A DNA stretch of 15,184 bases from positions 1 through 15,184 of the forward strand of contig CAJTZD010000077.1 of NCBI GenBank assembly GCA_910584235.1, written 5' to 3'. Shown piece by piece: positions 5,555 through 12,454 of this stretch. This DNA is from an uncultured Acetatifactor sp. GTDB lineage: Bacteria; Bacillota; Clostridia; Lachnospirales; Lachnospiraceae. Made by a program: the position numbers and the translations under genes. A model generated the notes under the pieces. That model was not told the DNA's origin. It worked only from the letters and a program-made list of their open reading frames with translations, and searched no databases. How positions within the stretch are numbered: the stretch's first letter is position 1; each line of letters begins with the position of its first letter.

Positions 5555-7639
5555 TCATCGCGAATGCACCACAGCAACCCCATACGCCGGCAGTTCCAGA
5601 ACATCCTCTATCTCCCTGTCCGCAACCATGTCCCTGCCCTTTACACCTGAAATGGCTGCTGTATCGTTCGTCCAGTTCAGGTAGAATTCGTATCTGCCCT
5701 CCTGGCCTTTCCTCACATGGCATTCCACACCCGCAGGAAGTCTGCGAACCGGAATCCCTGCATCTGCCAGCATCCGCTCAAATAACGGACCCATGGCAGG
5801 GGCGTCGGTTCTGGCAGCCACATACCAGGCATTGCCTTTCCCATGATTTTTGCAGGTTATGGCGGCGCTGCCCTGATAGAAATCCTCCCCATAGGTACCC
5901 AGTACCTGGGCATCCTGCACTCTCAGGACTTCCGCATACTCCACCACTTCCCAGTCTCCACAGGATTCCTTTTCACCGGCACTCTCCCCGGATACAGCCT
6001 TTTTTTGCAGGCTTTCATCTGTCAGAACAATGGCGTTTCTGTCCGTGGGGTAAAGGGAATCAATTTCCTCGCTGACAATGCCGAAGAGGTCTTTTAGTCC
6101 ATCCCCGGGAAAGCCCCCCAGATAGCAGAGCTGGTCGCTGTCCACATAACCTGTCAGATAGGTGGCAAGGAGCTGTCCTCCCCGCTCCACAAATGTTCTC
6201 AGATTCGCCGCCGTATGGGGTTGAAGCATGTACAGCATAGGGGCCACCACCAGGTCATATCGATCCAGATCTTCATCGGAACCCACGATATCCATGTCCA
6301 CCCCAAGCCGGAAGAACTCTTTCCAGATACCTATGCAGGTCTCCTCATATTTTTTGGTCTCCCGGCCCAGCGCTTTCATGTCCTCAATGGCCCAGCGGTT
6401 GTCCCAGTCGAAGAGCATGGCGGCTTTGGTTCGCACCAGCGTCCCTGCCACCGGGGCAATTTTTTTCAGCAGTTCCCCTACTTCCGCCACTTCCTTGAAG
6501 ACTCTTGTATCATCAGTTCCCAAATGATCCACCACTGCGCCGTGGAACTGCTCATAAGAGCCTCTTCCCTTACGCCACTGGAAGTACTGCACGGAATCAG
6601 AGCCGCAGGCCACTGCCTGGAGGCAGGCCAGTCTATGGATGCCGGGACGCTTAAGCTTGTTCACATTCTGCCAGTTCACCAGACCCGGGGCACTCTCCAT
6701 CATCATGAAAGGCACATCCCGCTTTAAGGAGCGCATCAGGGCATGCTGGAAAGCCGTCTCATAGGCAGTGTCTGCCAGTGTTTCCCAGTCATTGTGGAAA
6801 ATGGGGTAATTGTCCCAGGAGACCACGTCCATATCCGGCGCCATCTTCCGGTAGTCCAGCCCCCCGAACATGCGCATTAGATTGGCCGTCACCGGAATCC
6901 CGGGGGTGACACTGTGCAGCACCGCCGCTTCCGCTTTCATGAAGTCATTGGTGTTCCATGTGGTAAATCGCTTCCACTCCAGGTTCAGACCCATGACACT
7001 GGTCTCGCCGTGGATAAAGGGAGGCTCTATCTGCTCAAAGTCATTGTAGCGGTGGCTCCAGAACGTGGTCCACCAAGCCCGGTTTAGCTTCTCAATGTCA
7101 TGATCATATTTCTCCGCCAGATAGGTACGGAATCTTTTGATGCAATGTTCACAATAGCATTCTCCGCTGAATTCGTTGGAGATATGGTACATAATCACAC
7201 CGGGATGGGAGCCGAACGCCTCCGCCAGCTTTCTGTCCATGACAGCCACTTTTTCCCGATACACAGGGGAACTCATGCAATGGTTGTGGCGGCCTCCGTG
7301 ATGCTCCCGCTGCCCCATCCGGTTCACCCGCATGGCCTCCGGGTACTTCTTGTCCAACCATGCCGGGCGTGCACCCGAGGGTGTGGCCAGCACGGTATAG
7401 ATACCGTTTTCATAGAGCCTGTCTATGATCTTCCCCAGCCATTCAAAATGGAATTCTCTCTCCTTAGGCTCCAGCACGGACCAGGAAAAAATGCCTACAC
7501 TCGCACTATTGATACCGGCCTTTTTCATCAGCCGCAGGTCCTCCTCCAGGATGTCCGGCCGGTCCAGCCATTGCTCCGGATTGTAATCGCCTCCGTGGAT
7601 GAGACCGCCAATCTGCGGAAACAGAATTTTCTTTTCCAT
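5555..7639 (-). CDS. GH42 beta-galactosidase
   Basis: The 694-aa product is full length for glycoside hydrolase family 42 and hydrolyses terminal beta-galactosides, probably oligosaccharides taken up from galactan, arabinogalactan or milk sugars. It begins GGDYNPEQW near residue 16, the family signature at the start of the TIM barrel. The acid/base Glu is E156 in HISNEFSGE and the nucleophile is E315 in FMMMESAPG. C121, C161, C163 and C166 match the four-Cys zinc site seen in many GH42 enzymes. The middle trimerisation domain (about 390-600) and a short C-terminal beta domain follow. There is no signal peptide, so it is cytoplasmic. The ATG at 7639 follows AGGAGAGG; the frame is open to 7678 without a better start. 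It is transcribed alone from the promoter at 7688-7716, divergent from arcC. With the GH127 gene in the same window, plant side-chain glycans are a reasonable but unproven substrate. Confidence 0.95.
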   Translation of the reverse strand: MEKKILFPQIGGLIHGGDYNPEQWLDRPDILEEDLRLMKKAGINSASVGIFSWSVLEPKEREFHFEWLGKIIDRLYENGIYTVLATPSGARPAWLDKKYPEAMRVNRMGQREHHGGRHNHCMSSPVYREKVAVMDRKLAEAFGSHPGVIMYHISNEFSGECYCEHCIKRFRTYLAEKYDHDIEKLNRAWWTTFWSHRYNDFEQIEPPFIHGETSVMGLNLEWKRFTTWNTNDFMKAEAAVLHSVTPGIPVTANLMRMFGGLDYRKMAPDMDVVSWDNYPIFHNDWETLADTAYETAFQHALMRSLKRDVPFMMMESAPGLVNWQNVNKLKRPGIHRLACLQAVACGSDSVQYFQWRKGRGSYEQFHGAVVDHLGTDDTRVFKEVAEVGELLKKIAPVAGTLVRTKAAMLFDWDNRWAIEDMKALGRETKKYEETCIGIWKEFFRLGVDMDIVGSDEDLDRYDLVVAPMLYMLQPHTAANLRTFVERGGQLLATYLTGYVDSDQLCYLGGFPGDGLKDLFGIVSEEIDSLYPTDRNAIVLTDESLQKKAVSGESAGEKESCGDWEVVEYAEVLRVQDAQVLGTYGEDFYQGSAAITCKNHGKGNAWYVAARTDAPAMGPLFERMLADAGIPVRRLPAGVECHVRKGQEGRYEFYLNWTNDTAAISGVKGRDMVADREIEDVLELPAYGVAVVHSR

Positions 7640-7687
7640 TATGGTTCCTCTCCTTTTCCTTGTTTCATATGGTTTCATGTCGCTTTT

Positions 7688-7716
7688 AGTATATCTGCTT
7701 TCCTATAAGAAGTCAA
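7688..7716 (-). promoter_or_regulatory. Promoter of the GH42 gene with possible operator downstream
   Basis: On the minus strand, TTGACT (7716-7711) and TATACT (7693-7688) have an exact 17-bp spacer. Just downstream (about 7661-7680), the minus strand reads ACATGAAACCATATGAAACA, two ATGAAAC direct repeats in the early transcribed region. They could be a repressor site; the promoter itself is near consensus, so control is more likely by repression than by activation. Confidence 0.75.
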
Positions 7717-7741
7717 TGATTCGTGTTTTGAACATTTTCTA

Positions 7742-7770
7742 TTGCTTTTCCATCACAGAGAAGGTATACT
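7742..7770 (+). promoter_or_regulatory. Promoter of arcC
   Basis: TTGCTT (7742-7747) and TATACT (7765-7770) are spaced 17 bp apart. Its -35 box is 25 bp from the divergent GH42 -35 box, so the promoters do not overlap. The leader of roughly 85 nt contains a GGCGGT...ACCGCC hairpin with a 12-nt loop, not followed by a T run. Confidence 0.7.
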
Positions 7771-7863
7771 TGAACTCTAAGCAAGAGGCGGTTCCTGCCT
7801 TGCCACCGCCCTGCACATAACAAAGCGGAATACATCACAAGACTGGAATACGAGGTAAAACAT

Positions 7864-8799
7864 ATGACTAAAAAAAGAGCAGTGGTATCCCTGGGACACG
7901 ATGCACTGGGATACACCACAGGCGCACAGAAAGACGCAGTGAAAATCACCGCCCGGGCTCTGGCCGACCTAGTGGATGAGGATTACCAGCTCACCATCAC
8001 CCACAGCAACGGCCCCCAGGTCAGCATGATCCACAAAGCCATGACACAGCTGCACCGGGTGTATACCGATTATACGCCAGCGCCCATGTGTGTGTGCTCG
8101 GCCATGAGCCAGGGGTATGTGGGGTACGATATCCAGAACGCCCTGCGCAGCGAGCTCCTTGGCCGGGGTATCTCCAAGCCTGTGAGCACCATCCTGACCC
8201 AGGTCACCGTAGACCCCTATGACGAGGCTTTCTACGAGCCTACCAAGGTCATCGGACGGTATATGGGAAAGGAAGATGCCGACGCAGAGATAAAGAAAGG
8301 AAATTATGTAAAGGAATATCCCGGAAAAGGCTACAGGCGTGTAGTTGCCGCGCCGCAGCCCATTGATATCGTGGAAATCGAGGCAATCCGCACGCTGGCA
8401 GATGCGGATCAGATCGTCATCGCCTGCGGGGGCGGCGGGATTCCCGTCATCGAACAGCAATCTGTCCTGAAAGGTGCATCCGCTGTTATCGAAAAAGACG
8501 TCATCGCGGGGAAGCTGGCTGCTGACCTGAAGTGTGACGAACTGATTCTATTCACCGGTGTGGACTGTGTCTACCGGGATTTCGGCACCATAGACCAGTT
8601 CCCCCTCTCTGCCCTGACCATAGCCCAGGCAAAGGAACTCATTGCCCAGGGGCAGTTCGAGGAGGGCACTATGCTGCCCAAGCTCCAGGCTGCCATCCAT
8701 TACCTGGAAAAGGTTCCCCAGGGCAGGGTACTGATCACATCCCTGGGCCGGGCACTGGATGCCGTGCGCGGCAAGGCCGGGACCGTGATTACGGCTTAG
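7864..8799 (+). CDS. arcC: Carbamate kinase (divergent, solitary)
   Basis: The 311-aa product has the normal length for carbamate kinase, which makes ATP and carbamate from ADP and carbamoyl phosphate in the cytoplasm. Amino-acid-kinase features are in order: THSNGPQVSMI (about 47-56), AMSQGYVGYDIQNALR (80-95), PTKVIG (K128), KGYRRVVAAPQPIDIVEIEAI (155-175), the glycine-rich CGGGGIPVIE (188-197), VIEKDVIAGKLAADL (K211, D212) and GTMLPKLQAAI. One departure stands out: the canonical N-terminal ALGGNAL reads SLGHDAL (residues 9-15), with His-Asp in place of Gly-Asn; I have an impression that related forms occur in other Clostridia. The start has GAGG eight to nine bases upstream. No arcA, arcB or other carbamoyl-transferase gene is in the window, so the carbamoyl phosphate source is unclear. 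It is a single-gene unit with its own promoter and terminator. Confidence 0.93.
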   Translation: MTKKRAVVSLGHDALGYTTGAQKDAVKITARALADLVDEDYQLTITHSNGPQVSMIHKAMTQLHRVYTDYTPAPMCVCSAMSQGYVGYDIQNALRSELLGRGISKPVSTILTQVTVDPYDEAFYEPTKVIGRYMGKEDADAEIKKGNYVKEYPGKGYRRVVAAPQPIDIVEIEAIRTLADADQIVIACGGGGIPVIEQQSVLKGASAVIEKDVIAGKLAADLKCDELILFTGVDCVYRDFGTIDQFPLSALTIAQAKELIAQGQFEEGTMLPKLQAAIHYLEKVPQGRVLITSLGRALDAVRGKAGTVITA

Positions 8800-8822
8800 C
8801 TCCCAGAAAGGTGGAACAATAT

Positions 8823-8869
8823 AAGCAGGCTCCTCTGGCGGATACCAAGCATCAGGAGAGCCTGCTTTC
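8823..8869 (+). terminator. Rho-independent terminator of arcC
   Basis: AAGCAGGCTC (8823-8832) pairs with GAGCCTGCTT (8858-8867), and inner CTCTG/CAGGA adds imperfect pairing. The stem is followed by TTTCT. It starts 23 bp after the arcC stop. Confidence 0.75.
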
Positions 8870-9086
8870 TGACTGCGCATTTCTTTTGGGTCGAAATCCA
8901 TCCTCCAGCCTGCCCGTCCGGAGCTCTATCCGTTCCAGATAGTTCATACGGGGCACTCCCGGGAAATCATGCTAGCCTGCTTGGTCCGAATACTCCTTAT
9001 CTAATAGTACGGTTCTTCAAGTATATCCATCTTCTGCCGGAAAGTCAACAGGCCATGTTGACGTCTTACCCTTGCTCCAACCAACC
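8870..9086. other. Intergenic region between arcC and lspA
   Basis: Both neighbouring genes end towards this stretch. It holds no long frame, no clear second terminator for lspA and no recognisable RNA. A 31-codon minus-strand frame (8947-8852) is discussed under rejected items. The sequence may be decayed coding DNA, but nothing identifies it. Confidence 0.4.
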
Positions 9087-9578
9087 CTAAGGAGCCCCCA
9101 GCACCGCCAGCATGGCTCCAATCATAATAGCGAAATCGGAAAGATTGAACACAACGCGCCCAAGGGGCTTCCAGCCTACCCGAAACGACAGATAATCCAC
9201 CACATACCGGCGCCTTAGCCTGTCATAGGTATTGCCAAAAGCCCCGCCCAAAAGGAATGCCAGGCCCGTGCGAAGCATCCGGTTCCCCCTCTGCCCCAGA
9301 CTGCATAGAAAAACCGCCGCCGTCAGGACCGTAAGGACCACGGACAGGACAGTCACCGCCCCAGGCCGCTTCTGCCCCAGATTCAACATGGCGCCCCGGT
9401 TGTGGTATCTGCGCAGCAAAATACGACCGCCCGCCAGGGTCCTGGGGGCTTTTTCCTCCGGCCCCCTGCCCAGTACATTTCCGCCTGCATCCGTCCTGCC
9501 GGCCTCGATTCGGTTTTTGATCCACAAATCTCCCAGAAAGATTCCGGCCACTATAAAAATATAGAAAAATATCATCAT
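9087..9578 (-). CDS. lspA: Signal peptidase II-like (lipoprotein signal peptidase) membrane protein
   Basis: The 163-aa product resembles LspA, the membrane aspartyl protease that cleaves prolipoproteins after lipidation. Four hydrophobic segments are visible (about 2-17, 73-92, 102-114, 144-161). The family motifs appear as GDLWIK (16-21), HNRGAMLN (59-66), GNTYDRLRRRYVVDYL (115-130) and VFNLSDFAI (143-151). The catalytic Asp dyad would be D128 and D148. It is divergent: a 30-residue polar insertion (about 25-55) follows the first helix, and the DQxTK and NxGAAFG motifs are altered, so this may be a second LspA paralogue rather than the housekeeping copy. The ATG at 9578 is chosen because GGGGA lies seven bases upstream; the ATG at 9596 has no ribosome site. 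It is a single gene with a promoter about 140 bp upstream. Confidence 0.82.
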   Translation of the reverse strand: MMIFFYIFIVAGIFLGDLWIKNRIEAGRTDAGGNVLGRGPEEKAPRTLAGGRILLRRYHNRGAMLNLGQKRPGAVTVLSVVLTVLTAAVFLCSLGQRGNRMLRTGLAFLLGGAFGNTYDRLRRRYVVDYLSFRVGWKPLGRVVFNLSDFAIMIGAMLAVLGAP

Positions 9579-9716
9579 TCCACTTTCCCCAGCCATCCTG
9601 ACATTTGGCCACCGGCAGCTTCTCTCCGCTCACCAGTTGAATACGCAAATACATACCCTCCGTAAAAAGCGCATCCCCTGACAAAACCGTCTCCTGCCTC
9701 AGCCCAGGATAAATTC

Positions 9717-9745
9717 ATCTTACCATAGGCTCTTTCTCATGGCAA
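9717..9745 (-). promoter_or_regulatory. Probable promoter of lspA
   Basis: On the minus strand, TTGCCA (9745-9740) and TAAGAT (9722-9717) are spaced 17 bp apart. The -35 box is good and the -10 box matches at four of six positions. The leader to the ATG at 9578 would be about 130 nt, with no clear structure recognised. Confidence 0.5.
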
Positions 9746-9806
9746 GGTATTTATGGCCGCGTATCTTACTCACATTCTGCGCTACATTCCCTTTCCGCGT
9801 ATCAAA

Positions 9807-9825
9807 GCCCTTTGCGAAAGGCGCC
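9807..9825 (-). terminator. Possible weak terminator of aspA
   Basis: On the minus strand, 24 bp after the aspA stop, GCCTTT-CGC-AAAGGGC forms a short stem with one bulge, followed by TTTGATA. It is the only hairpin-plus-T structure between aspA and lspA; the stem is short, so the call is tentative. Confidence 0.3.
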
Positions 9826-9848
9826 GCCCCTCCAAAGCAGCAAATTCC

Positions 9849-11288
9849 TCACCCCTTGCGGAATGCCTCCATAGGATCTTTCCCGGGAATCCCCGGCTCT
9901 GTCATATGATAGGGATCCATTACCCTGTTTAACTGTTCCTGATCCATCAGACCTTTCTCCAGAACCAGCTCCTTTACGGATCTGTCTGACTTCAGGGCTT
10001 CCTTTGCCACCTCCGCCGCCCTCTCATAGCCTACATAAGGGCAGATCGCCGTGATGATGCCGATGCTGTTTTCCACCATCCGCCGGCACCGCTCCTCATT
10101 GGCCGTGATACCTACGATGCAGTTGTACACCAAAGTCTTCACCGCAAAAGTCAAAGTCTCAATGGACTGGAACAGTTTGTAGAAAATGATAGGCTCGAAA
10201 GCATTCAGCTCCAGCTGTCCCGCCTCGGCGGCCATGGTGATGGTCACATCGTTGCCGATGATGTTGAACGCCACCTGGTTCACCACCTCCGGAATTACCG
10301 GGTTGATCTTGCCGGGCATGATGGAGGAGCCGTTCTGCCTGGCGGGGAGGTTGATCTCCCCCAGGCCCGTTCTGGGGCCGGAAGACATAAGCCGCAGATC
10401 GTTGGACATCTTGGACAGATTCACCGCGCAGTTCTTCACGATACCGGACACGGAGGCGTAATTATCCAGGTTCTGGGTGGCGTCTATCATGTCGTAGGAC
10501 TGCACCAGGTCCTGCCCGGTGAGGATGGACATGTTCTTTACTACTCTTCTGTAATACTGCACGTCCGCATTCAGCCCCGTGCCGATGGCAGTGCCCCCCA
10601 GATTCAGACTCTTGATCTCCTCCTTGGCATTGTCGAAGCGCTTGATGTCCCGGCTGATTGCGGAGGCATAGGCGTGGAATTCCTGCCCCAGGCGGATGGG
10701 CACCGCATCCTGGAGCTGGGTCCTGCCCATCTTGATGACGGAATCGAATTCCTCCGATTTGCGAAGCAGCGCCTGCTCCAGGCGGGAGAGCTGCTCCTGG
10801 GCCTCGGTGATCAGCTTTAGGGCTGCCATCTTGCCGCAGGAAGGGAACACGTCGTTGGTGGATTGGCCGAAGTTCACATGGTCGTTGGGATTGACGATTG
10901 CGTAATCGCCTTTCTTTCCGCCCAGAATCTCGATGGCCCGGTTCGCAATCACCTCATTGGCGTTCATGTTCAGAGAGGTGCCCGCACCGCCCTGTATCGG
11001 ATCCACGATGAACTGGTCGTGGAGCTTTCCCGCGATAATCTCATCGCAGGCCTTTACAATGGCGTCCGCCCGCTTCTTCTCCAGCTCCCCCACCTCGAAA
11101 TTGGTAATGGCCGCGGCTTTCTTAATCTGAGCCACGCTGTTAATCAGCTCCTTGTGCATCTTCAGCCCCGTTATGTAGAAGTTCTCATAAGCCCGCAGTG
11201 TCTGCACTCCGTAATAGGCCTCCTCCGGCACCTCTTTTTCTCCGATGGAGTCGTGTTCCAGCCGGTATCTCTTCTTTTCTTCCCCCAT
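9849..11288 (-). CDS. aspA: Aspartate ammonia-lyase (aspartase)
   Basis: The 479-aa product is the usual length for aspartase, which converts L-aspartate to fumarate and ammonia in the cytoplasm as a homotetramer. Aspartase/fumarase superfamily motifs are in order: EEAYYGVQTLRA (22-33), GGAGTSLNMNANEV (100-113, typical of aspartase), NPNDHVNFGQSTND (133-146), GRTQLQDAVP (188-197) and the signature loop GSSIMPGKINP (320-330) with the catalytic Ser at 321 or 322. GTGLNA and NAFEP also fit. Aspartase is preferred over fumarase because of the GTSLNMNANE and IGTGLNA wording. The frame extends to a TTG at 11315, but the ATG at 11288 follows GGAGAGG. It is transcribed from 11403-11431, face to face with the LysR gene's promoter, and that regulator probably controls it. 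Fumarate could feed anaerobic fumarate respiration or succinate formation; that is inference. Confidence 0.95.
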   Translation of the reverse strand: MGEEKKRYRLEHDSIGEKEVPEEAYYGVQTLRAYENFYITGLKMHKELINSVAQIKKAAAITNFEVGELEKKRADAIVKACDEIIAGKLHDQFIVDPIQGGAGTSLNMNANEVIANRAIEILGGKKGDYAIVNPNDHVNFGQSTNDVFPSCGKMAALKLITEAQEQLSRLEQALLRKSEEFDSVIKMGRTQLQDAVPIRLGQEFHAYASAISRDIKRFDNAKEEIKSLNLGGTAIGTGLNADVQYYRRVVKNMSILTGQDLVQSYDMIDATQNLDNYASVSGIVKNCAVNLSKMSNDLRLMSSGPRTGLGEINLPARQNGSSIMPGKINPVIPEVVNQVAFNIIGNDVTITMAAEAGQLELNAFEPIIFYKLFQSIETLTFAVKTLVYNCIVGITANEERCRRMVENSIGIITAICPYVGYERAAEVAKEALKSDRSVKELVLEKGLMDQEQLNRVMDPYHMTEPGIPGKDPMEAFRKG

Positions 11289-11336
11289 GCTCTTCCCTCT
11301 CCGTTTCTCCCGCAAGATATAAATTTTGGAATATCC

Positions 11337-11386
11337 GCCGGATTTCCCCTGCTTCGCCCCTTGAACGGCAGCCGCCGAAATCCGGC
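11337..11386 (-). promoter_or_regulatory. 10-bp inverted repeat in the aspA leader
   Basis: GCCGGATTTC (11337-11346) and GAAATCCGGC (11377-11386) are perfect inverted copies around a 30-nt loop. In the aspA transcript this would be a stable stem-loop starting about 10 nt after the predicted start site and ending about 50 nt before the ATG. There is no U run after the stem, so it is not an ordinary attenuator. mRNA stabilisation or a protein site are possibilities. Confidence 0.55.
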
Positions 11387-11394
11387 CCTCCCTC

Positions 11395-11423
11395 TTGACT
11401 TTACTATATATCCGGGCTACAAT
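11395..11423 (+). promoter_or_regulatory. Promoter of the LysR-type regulator gene
   Basis: TTGACT (11395-11400) and TACAAT (11418-11423) are separated by 17 bp. Transcription would start near 11430, giving a leader of about 90 nt. It overlaps almost completely with the opposite-strand aspA promoter. Confidence 0.75.
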
Positions 11424-11431
11424 ATTTTCAA
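11403..11431 (-). promoter_or_regulatory. Promoter of aspA
   Basis: On the minus strand, TTGAAA (11431-11426) and TATAGT (11408-11403) are separated by 17 bp, with start near 11396. The two RNA polymerase sites share 11403-11423, so both promoters cannot be occupied at once. Confidence 0.7.
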
Positions 11432-11433
11432 AT

Positions 11434-11451
11434 ATTTATAATAATATAAAT
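11434..11451. promoter_or_regulatory. Candidate LysR-type operator
   Basis: ATTTATA-ATAA-TATAAAT is a perfect 7-bp inverted repeat. It lies 3 bp upstream of the aspA -35 box (about -38 to -55) and just downstream of the LysR gene's predicted start site. That placement suits activation of aspA and repression of the regulator's own gene. AT-rich sequence gives some chance of a random match. Confidence 0.5.
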
Positions 11452-11519
11452 CATATAGTCCACAGTCTATATAATATTCCGGCCCACCGCTCCGGCCAGG
11501 CATGAAAAGGAGGACCGCT

Positions 11520-12452
11520 ATGTTCCAGGGAATGCATTATGTCTATGAGGTGTACAAAGAAATGAGCTTTTCAAAGGCTGCCAGGAATCTGTTCATCAGT
11601 CAGCCCTCCTTAAGCGCGGCAGTGAAAAAGACGGAGGAGCAGATCGGCTTTCCCATTTTTGACCGCAGCACCAATCCCATCCGGCTTACCAAGCTGGGGG
11701 AAGAATACATCCGCTCTGCGGAGCATATCATGGGCGTGGAGAACCGGTTCCAAAATTATGTAAACGATATCCAGGGCCTGAAAAGCGGCGCCGTCTCCAT
11801 AGGAGGCACGAACCTCTTCGCCTCCTATGTGCTGCCGCCGCTGCTCTCCCGGTTCACGGAACAATTCTCCCTGATCCATGTAAACCTGGTGGAAGCCACC
11901 ACCGCCGAACTGGAGGACAGGCTTTTTGCCGGATTCCTGGATCTTTTGATTGACAACCAGTCCATGGACGCTTCGATATATGAAAAAGCCTTTTTTTGTG
12001 AGGAGCATCTGCTCCTGGTAGTACCCAGCCACTTTCCCTCCAACAAAAGAGTGAAAAACTGCGCCCTGACCCTTTCCGACGTAAAGGCAGGCCGCCATCT
12101 GAACCCGGCCGTCCCCCCGGTGCCCCTGGAGGCTTTCAGCGAGGATGCTTTCCTGTTGCTAAAAAGCGGCAACGACACCAGGGTCAGGGCTGAGAAGCTC
12201 TGCCATGGCTGCGGGCATTTCACGCCTAAAATCAAACTGGAGCCGGAGCAGCAGATTACGGCCTACAACCTGTCCCGGTACGGAATGGGAATCACTTTCA
12301 ACGGCGATATCCTGATCCGCCACATGCCGGATGACGACAGTCTTGTTTACTACAAGCTGCCCTATCCGGACGCCCTGCGGAACGTAAATTTCTATTATAA
12401 ACGAAATCGGTACCTGACCAAGGCCGTCAGCGAGTTTCTGAAGCTGGTGTGA
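11520..12452 (+). CDS. LysR-type transcriptional regulator, probably of aspA
   Basis: The 310-aa product has the standard length of the family. Residues about 1-60 are the winged helix-turn-helix: YKEMSFSKAARNLFISQPSLS with the conserved A/S-K-A-A and SQPSLS recognition helix, then EEQIGFPIFDRS and IRLTKLGEEYI. A linker helix follows, and residues about 88-300 form the substrate-binding-like effector domain (GAVSIGGTNLFASYVLPPLL, later RYGMGITFNGDIL). The frame is open from an ATG at 11502, but the ATG at 11520 follows AGGAGG by seven bases; the upstream ATG sits before that ribosome site. The gene is divergent from aspA, the usual arrangement for an LTTR and its target, so the effector may be aspartate, fumarate or a related dicarboxylate; this is inferred. 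Its stop is 2 bp from the stop of the convergent AraC-type gene. Confidence 0.92.
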   Translation: MFQGMHYVYEVYKEMSFSKAARNLFISQPSLSAAVKKTEEQIGFPIFDRSTNPIRLTKLGEEYIRSAEHIMGVENRFQNYVNDIQGLKSGAVSIGGTNLFASYVLPPLLSRFTEQFSLIHVNLVEATTAELEDRLFAGFLDLLIDNQSMDASIYEKAFFCEEHLLLVVPSHFPSNKRVKNCALTLSDVKAGRHLNPAVPPVPLEAFSEDAFLLLKSGNDTRVRAEKLCHGCGHFTPKIKLEPEQQITAYNLSRYGMGITFNGDILIRHMPDDDSLVYYKLPYPDALRNVNFYYKRNRYLTKAVSEFLKLV

Positions 12453-12454
12453 GC

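Noticed and set aside
8852..8947. A 31-codon minus-strand frame beginning MNYLERIELRTG between arcC and lspA
   Set aside because: A GGGAG lies upstream, but the frame runs through the arcC terminator, has no promoter and matches nothing I recognise. Chance is more likely.
9223..9684. 153-codon minus-strand frame and a 46-codon leader frame overlapping the lspA start
   Set aside because: The longer frame is an out-of-frame shadow of lspA. The leader frame's ATG at 9718 overlaps the predicted -10 box, so it would not be transcribed.
11289..11315. TTG start nine codons upstream of aspA
   Set aside because: The ATG at 11288 has a good GGAGAGG ribosome site at normal distance; the TTG site has none, and the extra residues are not part of the aspartase fold.
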